The translations under genes and the position numbers were made by a program. A stretch of 19,310 nucleotides of DNA from Bifidobacterium breve (GTDB taxonomy: Bacteria; Actinomycetota; Acidimicrobiia; Acidimicrobiales; Ilumatobacteraceae): assembly GCA_945889575.1 (NCBI GenBank), contig CAMDBY010000007.1, forward strand, positions 1 to 19,310, given 5' to 3'. Below, piece after piece: positions 14,048 to 19,310 of the stretch. The first letter of the stretch is position 1; each line of letters begins with the position of its first letter. Under the pieces are notes generated by a model. It saw only the letters and a list, made by a program, of their open reading frames with translations. It did not search any database and had not been told where the DNA came from.

Positions 14048-14871
14048 ACCGATAACTGCCGTTCCATTACTGAAAGGCTGTATTCAAGAGGTACAAATCC
14101 ATTGTCTTCATAAATGGATAAAGCGGCGGCGTTCGAGACCTCAGTGTTCACAACTGTTGACTGGCATCCGCGTGAATGAATCCATGACAGTGAATTCTGT
14201 ACCAAGGAACTGGCTTCTCCACGGCGTTGAAAATCGGGATGAACCGCAAGTCGCTGGATAAACCCATACGAGTCTGTGATTCCGGCAATGACAAAACCAG
14301 ACAGCGCATCATCAACACGCGAGACAAAGATGTGTGCCCGACGTGTGGCGTGAAGTGCTTCGCGAAATGTCTCGCGATCCATCATCCACTCCTGGCCAAA
14401 GGCGGCGCGATCAATGCGAAGAATGGCCTCGACCATTGAAGGTGTCGGCATACGAGACATGGGAAAACGCGGTCGAACGGATCGCAATGGCTGGGCGACG
14501 GTAACTGCTCTTATGTCAGGTCGTTCCAACAGAGTCAGTTTTTGCGATGTATTGAAACCAACCGCTGAAAGAGCAGTTACTGCAACGGGGGCAAGGGGGG
14601 AAGTGCGAACACTGTCGTAGCCCCAGCGCGACAAGGTGTCGACCCAGGACTGCAGGATTGGGGTGTCTGGCAATTGCACGGTTGGGTTGTGTGAGCCACC
14701 TATTAATAAGGCAGCTCTGCTTGGATGTTGTGGCCAGGGACGGGCGCGAGCAGTGGTGGCTCCGGACCAAATGACCCCTGCTCGGGAACGCTGCTCGACC
14801 AAACTCACCCCATGACCGTAGTGCGACTGGTCCCCGCGATGCCGAAAAATGGCAGGAATAGCAGGTACCAC
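14044..14871 (-). CDS. GNAT-family N-acetyltransferase, probably a tandem-GNAT protein
   Basis: 275 residues from GTG 14871. The C-terminal half is a clear GNAT domain: motif A LAVHPDFQRRGEASSL (208-223) binds acetyl-CoA, and the NAAALSIYEDNGF block (247-259) is motif B. The N-terminal half (about 20-118) ends in LSAVGFNTSQKLTLLER, which looks like the last strand of a second, degenerate GNAT domain without a readable acetyl-CoA loop, so a tandem-GNAT fold of the MshD kind is possible. The substrate is unknown. It is the first gene of the long minus-strand run and is divergent from the CCA gene, 36 bp away. Confidence 0.82.
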   Translation of the reverse strand: MVPAIPAIFRHRGDQSHYGHGVSLVEQRSRAGVIWSGATTARARPWPQHPSRAALLIGGSHNPTVQLPDTPILQSWVDTLSRWGYDSVRTSPLAPVAVTALSAVGFNTSQKLTLLERPDIRAVTVAQPLRSVRPRFPMSRMPTPSMVEAILRIDRAAFGQEWMMDRETFREALHATRRAHIFVSRVDDALSGFVIAGITDSYGFIQRLAVHPDFQRRGEASSLVQNSLSWIHSRGCQSTVVNTEVSNAAALSIYEDNGFVPLEYSLSVMERQLSV

Positions 14872-14888
14872 CTGTTCGGGCGCTCGGG

Positions 14889-14898
14889 TGCCTAGCCT
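14889..14898. promoter_or_regulatory. Candidate divergent promoter between GNAT and cca
   Basis: TAGCCT (14893-14898, plus) fits TANNNT and lies nine bases before the cca ATG, which has no Shine-Dalgarno site, so a leaderless or nearly leaderless transcript is likely. On the minus strand TAGGCA (14894-14889) overlaps it around a shared CTAG core but misses the final T. The whole divergent gap is only 36 bp, so both promoters must sit here. Confidence 0.35.
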
Positions 14899-14907
14899 TC
14901 ATCTGAC

Positions 14908-16371
14908 ATGTTTCCGCCGCGCTTTGCCCCCATTCTTCAGGAGATGGAGCCCCTTGCTGCCCTTTTCCGTGAAGCGGGCCACCGGCTCTTCCTGGTCGGT
15001 GGAAGTGTGCGTGATCTGCTTCTTGGCGACACCGATGCCGGCACCGACCTCAGCCTGATTGACTTCGATGCCACGACGACTGCCACGCCAGACCAGATCA
15101 AGAAAATTGTGCAACCAATTGCCGATGCTCTGTGGACTCAGGGCGAGCGGTTCGGCACCATTGGTTTGAAAATTGGTGAGCGCACCTACGAAATCACTAC
15201 TCATCGTGCAGAGGCGTACTCGCCTGATTCACGTAAACCTGAAGTGCAGTTCGCAACTGACATCGAAACTGATTTATCTCGTCGTGATTTCACCATTAAT
15301 GCAATGGCATTGGAACTGACAACAGACACTCCTGTACTTGTTGATCCATTTGGTGGTCTTGCCGACTTGATGGCACGTGTGTTGCGTACGCCATTGTCAG
15401 CAGAAGAGTCGTTTAACGATGACCCGTTACGCATGCTCCGTGCTGCACGATTCATTTCGCAATTAGAAGTTGCACCAGACCCATCAATTACTGCCGCTGT
15501 TACTGCAATGGCGGATCGACTCACCATCGTGTCTGCTGAACGAGTACGTATTGAATTTGACCGACTAATGACAACGAAGCGACCAACATTTGGTTTGTGG
15601 TTCTTAGTTGATACTGGTCTTGTTGATCATTTTCTTCCAGAGATGAAGCTGATGCGCTTGGAACAAGACCCCATTCACAGGCATAAAGATGTATTAACGC
15701 ACACCCTTGCGGTTGTTGAGAACGTGCAGCTTGACCCCACTCGTGAATTTGATTTTCGCATCACTCGCCTTGCCGCTTTGTATCACGACATCGGTAAACC
15801 ACGCACACGCGGATTCAAAGAAGGCAAGGGCGTCACGTTCCATCATCACGAAGTTGTTGGTGCACGCATGACTCGTGAACGCATGAAGGCGATGAAGTAT
15901 CCGAACGCCGATATTGAAGCAGTATCTGAATTAGTAGCAATCAGTGGGCGTTTTCACACGTATCAAATGGGGTGGACCGACAGCGCAGTGCGCAGATATG
16001 TGCGTGATGCCGGCGAATATCTTGGCGAACTCAATGTGTTAGTGCGGTGTGACTGCACCACACGTAACGAAAAGAAGGCAAACATTCTTTCGCGACGCAT
16101 GGATGAAATGGAAGCGCGTATCGCTGAAGTTGCCGCGCGTGAAGAGCTTGCATCACTACGTCCGGAAATTGACGGACAGCAAGTGATGGAATTACTTGGT
16201 GTTCCCGCCGGCCCTGCGATTGGTGCGGCATTGGAATTCCTCATGGACATTCGCTTAGAAGAAGGAATTCTTGGTGAAGTAGCCATTGTTGTTCGCTTGC
16301 GCGAATGGTGGGCAGCCAATGCTGATGATGTGTCGAAACTTACACGCACACGACGTGCGGAGACTCGCTAA
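14908..16371 (+). CDS. cca: CCA-adding tRNA nucleotidyltransferase with HD domain
   Basis: 487 residues. It adds or repairs the 3' CCA of tRNAs. The nucleotidyltransferase head shows GGSVRD (31-36), the metal-binding DxD as DFD (52-54) followed by ATTTATPDQI, RRDFTINAMA, DPFGGLADL and DPLRMLRAARF. An HD domain follows, with LYHDIGKP (His293, Asp294) and HHHEVVGARM, as in the actinobacterial form. A short insert (TDAGTDLSLI) sits between GGSVRD and DxD. Members of this superfamily can also be poly(A) polymerases, but this form is the usual actinobacterial CCA enzyme. Its TAA stop touches the stop of the convergent methyltransferase gene with no gap. Confidence 0.94.
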   Translation: MFPPRFAPILQEMEPLAALFREAGHRLFLVGGSVRDLLLGDTDAGTDLSLIDFDATTTATPDQIKKIVQPIADALWTQGERFGTIGLKIGERTYEITTHRAEAYSPDSRKPEVQFATDIETDLSRRDFTINAMALELTTDTPVLVDPFGGLADLMARVLRTPLSAEESFNDDPLRMLRAARFISQLEVAPDPSITAAVTAMADRLTIVSAERVRIEFDRLMTTKRPTFGLWFLVDTGLVDHFLPEMKLMRLEQDPIHRHKDVLTHTLAVVENVQLDPTREFDFRITRLAALYHDIGKPRTRGFKEGKGVTFHHHEVVGARMTRERMKAMKYPNADIEAVSELVAISGRFHTYQMGWTDSAVRRYVRDAGEYLGELNVLVRCDCTTRNEKKANILSRRMDEMEARIAEVAAREELASLRPEIDGQQVMELLGVPAGPAIGAALEFLMDIRLEEGILGEVAIVVRLREWWAANADDVSKLTRTRRAETR

Positions 16372-17001
16372 CTACGAACCAAGTTTGCGCGCACGCACCA
16401 CAAGTGTGGACGGCGCAACTGCACGCGGCTGATGCAATGGCGTTAATTCGTGCATCACATCAATCGAAAAGTTGGCGCGTTGCAAAGCCATTGTTAATTC
16501 TCCAATGGTTGGCGTAGTGGAACCGTATTGGCGTCGAGCTGTGGGGTCATTGTTGTCAAATACCGCTGACATCGGGTGAGTGACTGCAAAAACAAGACCA
16601 GCTTCGGGGCGCAACACGCGATGCACTTGGCGAAACAGGCGGGCAATGTCAGTGTCGAAATTGATCTGATGCACACAGACCGCAAGGTCGATGACTGCGT
16701 TCATCAGAAAGCCAAGATCTGCAAGATCACCTTCATGGAATTCCACTACAACGTCTGCGTTACTGCCCGCCACCCTGGCACGGGTGATTGCTTCGCGCGA
16801 TGGGTCGATGGCGATACTGCGAGCACCTTGGGTGGCCATGGCAACGCAATTTGGCACAGAGCCAAAAAGTCCTAGTTCCAGCACTCGCTTGCCACGAAGG
16901 TCTCCGCAGACCCGCAGTTCACTTTCGTTGTGAACCGTGGAACCAAAGGAAATAAAGCGGCCATCGGTAACGGTGGAACCAGCATCTGACATGACAGGCA
17001 T
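16372..17001 (-). CDS. SAM-dependent class I methyltransferase, substrate unknown
   Basis: 209 residues. A Rossmann methyltransferase fold is visible: motif I region VLELGLFGSVPNCVAMATQGA-like (40-59, with FGSVP where GCGxG is usual), strand 2 ending SIAIDPS (62-68), motif II-III FHEGDLADLGF, and the post-motif FRQVHRVLRPEAGLVFAVTHP (about 138-158, split here as RVLRPEAG and AVTHP). The order resembles Methyltransf_11/25 families. The substrate cannot be inferred. Two close ATGs (17001 and 16992) are possible starts; the first was kept. It converges on cca with touching stop codons and diverges from the DUF5318 gene across 22 bp. Confidence 0.82.
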   Translation of the reverse strand: MPVMSDAGSTVTDGRFISFGSTVHNESELRVCGDLRGKRVLELGLFGSVPNCVAMATQGARSIAIDPSREAITRARVAGSNADVVVEFHEGDLADLGFLMNAVIDLAVCVHQINFDTDIARLFRQVHRVLRPEAGLVFAVTHPMSAVFDNNDPTARRQYGSTTPTIGELTMALQRANFSIDVMHELTPLHQPRAVAPSTLVVRARKLGS

Positions 17002-17009
17002 CTTATGGC

Positions 17010-17016
17010 TAACTTA
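17010..17016. promoter_or_regulatory. Overlapping face-to-face -10 elements in a 22-bp divergent gap
   Basis: TAACTT (17010-17015, plus) ends eight bases before ATG 17024 of the DUF5318 gene. TAAGTT (17016-17011, minus) ends nine bases before ATG 17001 of the methyltransferase. Both fit TANNNT and share five base pairs, so one near-symmetrical core may drive leaderless transcripts both ways. No -35 can fit without lying in the opposite gene's coding region. Pattern-based only. Confidence 0.4.
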
Positions 17017-17023
17017 TGGAGGC

Positions 17024-17434
17024 ATGGGTTTCTCAGTTGACATGTTGCGCGGCGGCACCGGAGTTGTTGACCACCAGTTGTCTCGACGCTCCCTTCTTAA
17101 TGAGGTAAAGCGCGGACGAGTCAGTAAGGACTCCGTCTGTGATGCACACCCCGAACTCATTCGCGCTGCTCGCAATATTGGCGAACCATCAAAGACCGTC
17201 TGCCCCATCTGCGAAGAAGTCAATGTGGCTCTCGTGACCTATGTATTCGGACACGGGTTACCAAAGAACGGCAAGTGCGTCACCGATCGCAGCGACATTG
17301 TGAAATTGCAGCGCACCGGCCACGAATACACCGCCTATGTCGTGGAAGCCTGCCCGCAATGCAGGTGGCACCACTTATTACGGGTTCTGCCGATTGCGGT
17401 GCCAAAAAGGACTCGAACAGCCGCAAAAGGCTGA
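17024..17434 (+). CDS. DUF5318 zinc-ribbon protein
   Basis: 136 residues from ATG 17024. The body matches what I know of the actinobacterial DUF5318 family (mycobacterial Rv0049): VVDHQLSRRSLLNEV (14-28), VCDAHPELIRAA (38-49), CPIC (60-63), VTYVFGHGLP (71-80) and YVVEACPQCRWHHLL (105-119). Cys60, 63, 110 and 113 form a plausible zinc ribbon. Function is unknown. In mycobacteria it also lies a few genes before rpsF. The frame is open to 16937, but that part runs into the methyltransferase gene; ATG 17042 is an alternative start. GGAGG at 17018-17022 is too close to ATG 17024 to serve it, so a leaderless start or ATG 17042 is likely. Confidence 0.82.
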   Translation: MGFSVDMLRGGTGVVDHQLSRRSLLNEVKRGRVSKDSVCDAHPELIRAARNIGEPSKTVCPICEEVNVALVTYVFGHGLPKNGKCVTDRSDIVKLQRTGHEYTAYVVEACPQCRWHHLLRVLPIAVPKRTRTAAKG

Positions 17435-17515
17435 AATAGTGCCAAAAGCTGCCATTCCTGGTCCACATCAGGGGTAATGGACACAGGACGGACATCAGTG
17501 AAACACCCCTGTGGG

Positions 17516-17575
17516 AGGGTGAATCTCAGCAGATATGCTTCCCAAGTCACTTATTCACCCTGCCCCCTCGGGGGC
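17516..17575 (+). promoter_or_regulatory. rpsF promoter/leader with inverted repeats
   Basis: The 180-bp gap before rpsF holds a candidate -10, TATGCT (17534-17539), giving a start near 17546. A 9-bp exact inverted repeat flanks it: AGGGTGAAT (17516-17524) and ATTCACCCT (17553-17561). Directly after comes a GC-rich hairpin, GCCCCC-TC-GGGGGC (17562-17575), within the leader. rpsF operons in many phyla carry an S6:S18-binding leader RNA that gives autoregulation, and this leader is in the right place for one, but I could not match its conserved elements with confidence. The flanking repeat could instead be an operator. Confidence 0.45.
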
Positions 17576-17614
17576 CCCGGGATCGTACTCGGGTCCGAAG
17601 GGAGGTCACACGCA

Positions 17615-17941
17615 ATGCGTGCATACGAACTCATGGTCATTATTAGCGGGAAGCTCGACGAGAGCACGGCCCATGCATGGATCAAATCCATCTCTGCCTC
17701 AGTGGCAGGTGTTGGTGGACAAATCCACGGCAACCCCGATTGGTGGGGCAAGCGTCGCTTGGCTTATCCGATCATGAAACAAGATGATGGCTACTACGCC
17801 ATTTTCAACCTCTCTGCTGAAGGTGGCGCACTCGATGAAGTCGAGCGCGGATTCCGTATTTCAGATGACGTTCTTCGTCACAAATTGGTCCGCCTTCCAG
17901 ACGACGAGGCAGCTCGTCGCGGAATGATCTCGGCGGCGTAA
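17615..17941 (+). CDS. rpsF: Ribosomal protein bS6
   Basis: 108 residues, normal for bS6. It begins MRAYELMVIISGKLDES and contains the conserved WGKRRLAYPI stretch and a DGYYAIFNL strand, followed by the helix DEVERGFRISDDVLRHKLVR (key residues RGFR and VLRH). bS6 binds the 30S platform together with bS18, encoded two genes downstream. ATG 17615 is set by GGGAGG about nine bases upstream; the open frame to 17477 is only leader. It is the first gene of the rpsF-ssb-rpsR-rplI operon. Confidence 0.97.
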   Translation: MRAYELMVIISGKLDESTAHAWIKSISASVAGVGGQIHGNPDWWGKRRLAYPIMKQDDGYYAIFNLSAEGGALDEVERGFRISDDVLRHKLVRLPDDEAARRGMISAA

Positions 17942-17994
17942 GCCGCCCTTATCGAGCACAGCGCTCTCTTCATTTGTAGGAAGGAACCATCACC

Positions 17995-18456
17995 ATGGCC
18001 GACAACACAATCACACTCGTGGGCAATCTCACCCGCGATCCAGAACTTCGTTTCACTACTGGCGGCAAGGGCGTCGCATCATTCGGCATCGCCGTTGGTC
18101 GTCGCTACCAAGTCAACGGTGAATGGCAAGAACAAACCTCGTACTTCAACATCGTTGCATGGGGCCAAATGGGCGAGAACGCCGCAGCAACCTTCACCAA
18201 GGGGATGCGCGTCATCGTTTCAGGTCGCCTCGAGCAGCGCGAGTACCAAAACCGCGAAGGCGAAAAGCGCACCGCGATTGAAATCAACGCAGATGAAATT
18301 GGGCCAAGCCTTCGCTGGGCAACCGCATCTGTTGAGCGCACACCTCGTGCCGAAGGTGGCGGAAACGCTGGCGGCGGCGCACGTGGTGGTTCACAACCAG
18401 CAGGCGGCAACGCCGGTGGTGGCGACTACTTCCCATCTGACGAAGAGCCTTTCTAG
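17995..18456 (+). CDS. ssb: Single-stranded DNA-binding protein
   Basis: 153 residues. The OB-fold domain covers about 1-112 (ITLVGNLTRDPELRFT, VASFGIAVGR, YFNIVAWGQMGENAA, KGMRVIVSGRLEQREYQ in its conserved order, with WG and RGLE-like SGRLEQ as markers). A Gly-rich flexible linker follows (about 120-143), then the acidic tip DEEPF (149-153), which docks partner proteins such as PriA, RecO and exonuclease I. It coats single-stranded DNA in replication and repair. A GGAAGGA site precedes ATG 17995. Position between rpsF and rpsR is the standard one. Confidence 0.97.
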   Translation: MADNTITLVGNLTRDPELRFTTGGKGVASFGIAVGRRYQVNGEWQEQTSYFNIVAWGQMGENAAATFTKGMRVIVSGRLEQREYQNREGEKRTAIEINADEIGPSLRWATASVERTPRAEGGGNAGGGARGGSQPAGGNAGGGDYFPSDEEPF

Positions 18457-18505
18457 GCTTTCCATTTTCTACCCTTCACACCTTCCCTGATACAAGGATC
18501 ACACC

Positions 18506-18943
18506 ATGACAAGTAAAACGAACAAAATTCGTAACGCCCGTGAGGCAAACCGCAAGTTCAAAAAGAAGGCTAACCCATTGGCCATCGAAAAAGTTGTTTT
18601 CATCGATTACAAAGACGTAAGCCTCCTTCAGCGCTTCATGTCAGATCGTTCGAAAATCCGTGGACAGCGCATGAGCGGCACAAACGTGCAGCAACAGCGT
18701 GACCTCGCAACTGCAATCAAGAACGCTCGCGAAATGGCATTGTTGCCATACACAAAGCGCACCGTCAGCACCCGGGCACCTCGCCCAGGTAAAGAAGGTC
18801 GTGAAGACGAAGCAAACTTGGAGCTCGACGAGCAGCCAACAAGTTCATCATTCGTGCCTCGTGAGGACGAAGATGATTCAACAGATTCAACCGAAGCTGT
18901 CGCAGAAGAAACTGCTGCAGTTGAAGCCGAAGTAGAGGCATAA
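18506..18943 (+). CDS. rpsR: Ribosomal protein bS18 with long acidic C-terminal extension
   Basis: 145 residues. The S18 core is at about 24-86: [40 protein letters not shown] and MALLPYTKR (key blocks of bS18 rRNA binding). Typical bS18 is 75-90 residues and ends near this point. Here a further 50 or so residues follow (about 95-145), low in complexity and strongly acidic (about 20 Asp/Glu, few Lys/Arg), with runs such as [11 protein letters not shown] and ending AEVEA. The reading frame is intact and rplI starts three bases after its stop, so the tail is not a frameshift artefact of the downstream gene. The N-terminal 20 residues are basic. Confidence 0.93.
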   Translation: MTSKTNKIRNAREANRKFKKKANPLAIEKVVFIDYKDVSLLQRFMSDRSKIRGQRMSGTNVQQQRDLATAIKNAREMALLPYTKRTVSTRAPRPGKEGREDEANLELDEQPTSSSFVPREDEDDSTDSTEAVAEETAAVEAEVEA

Positions 18944-18945
18944 TC

Positions 18946-19310
18946 ATGAAAGTCATTCTTCGTCAAGACATCGCCGGAGTCGGCTGCCGCGGTGACATCA
19001 TCGCTGTTGCTGATGGCCATGCTCGTAACTACTTGTTGCCACGCGGACTTGCTCTTGTAGCAACCGACGGCGCAGTAGCGCAAGCGACCTCTATGCGTCG
19101 CGCCCGCGACCTTCGTGAAGCATCAGACCGAGCATCTGCTCACACTGTTGCTGAAACACTTATGGCTCGTTCATTTACTGTCAAGGCAAAAGCCGGAAAC
19201 GAAGGCCGTTTGTTCGGTTCAGTGACCACTGCTGACATCGTTGCTGCACTTGCTGCGCAATCTGGCGTCATCCTTGATCGCAAAAAAGTTGTGGCTCAGC
19301 CAATTCGTAC
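18946..19310 (+). CDS. rplI: Ribosomal protein bL9, N-terminal part (3' end outside window)
   Basis: 121 codons are visible, starting at ATG 18946. MKVILRQDIAGVGCRGDI is the opening strand pair of bL9, and DGHARNYLLPRGLA (about 24-37) is the family signature that binds 23S rRNA. After it comes the long connecting helix (SMRRARDLREASDR) and the beginning of the C-terminal domain (GRLFGSVTTADIVAAL). The frame is open to the window end. It completes the rpsF-ssb-rpsR-rplI order. Confidence 0.95.
   Translation, partial: MKVILRQDIAGVGCRGDIIAVADGHARNYLLPRGLALVATDGAVAQATSMRRARDLREASDRASAHTVAETLMARSFTVKAKAGNEGRLFGSVTTADIVAALAAQSGVILDRKKVVAQPIR

Noticed and set aside
16937..17023. Longer DUF5318 protein from ATG 16937
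   Set aside because: The extra codons overlap the 5' end of the methyltransferase gene and lie upstream of the homologous part.
1..19310. tRNA genes, CRISPR arrays, insertion sequences or prophage remains
   Set aside because: I read through for repeats, cloverleaf-like ends and transposase or phage-like proteins and saw none. A dedicated search was not possible here.

Overview
This is an origin-proximal stretch of an actinobacterial chromosome. The order rpmH-rnpA-yidD-yidC-jag(khpB)-rsmG-parA-parB, followed by cwlM/trxA/trxB/ECF sigma factor/kinase/DUF6049/CCA transferase, is the arrangement known next to dnaA in Mycobacterium and other Actinobacteria. Moderate base composition, several genes without Shine-Dalgarno sites, and the family variants seen here make a member of the Acidimicrobiia my best guess, but that assignment is an inference. 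dnaA itself would lie just left of the window. Every gene is chromosomal core. I see no insertion sequence, prophage, CRISPR array, tRNA or rRNA, and no gene-free stretch longer than about 200 bases.

Layout. (1) 1-2480, plus strand: rpmH end, rnpA, yidD, yidC and khpB, tightly packed and closed by a clear intrinsic terminator at 2499-2522. (2) 2548-4982, plus strand: rsmG, three perfect 16-bp parS sites, parA and parB (26-nt overlap). (3) 4972-5097: a short convergent junction with an 18-bp palindrome over the parB stop and two perfect, facing DnaA boxes in a 12-bp inverted repeat. (4) 14871 down to 5095, minus strand: an almost gapless run of eleven genes: GNAT acetyltransferase, DUF6049-type envelope protein, DegV, receptor Ser/Thr kinase, ECF sigma factor, putative anti-sigma protein, small membrane protein, trxB, mogA-like, trxA and cwlM. 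(5) 14908-17434: CCA-adding enzyme (+), a methyltransferase (-) whose stop codon abuts it, and a DUF5318 zinc-ribbon protein (+) divergent from the methyltransferase. (6) 17615-end: rpsF-ssb-rpsR-rplI, with a structured leader before rpsF.

How it works together. The left part makes RNase P protein, membrane-insertion and RNA-binding proteins and the chromosome segregation system. The long minus-strand run looks like an envelope-stress and cell-wall control locus: a kinase, a sigma/anti-sigma pair, a thioredoxin system and a CwlM-type regulator. The right part is tRNA maturation and ribosome/single-stranded-DNA-binding genes.

Most notable points: the cwlM product has lost every recognisable zinc-ligand and catalytic motif of its amidase fold. 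cwlM and the sigma gene both lack any ATG/GTG/TTG start upstream of their conserved N-termini. murJ is missing from the slot it usually holds, although the kinase carries the kind of extracellular domain that follows MurJ in mycobacteria. Ribosomal protein S18 has a long acidic tail. A 22-bp divergent gap holds two overlapping face-to-face -10 elements. I did not find a clearly new multi-gene system; the envelope locus is the best candidate for unusual biology.
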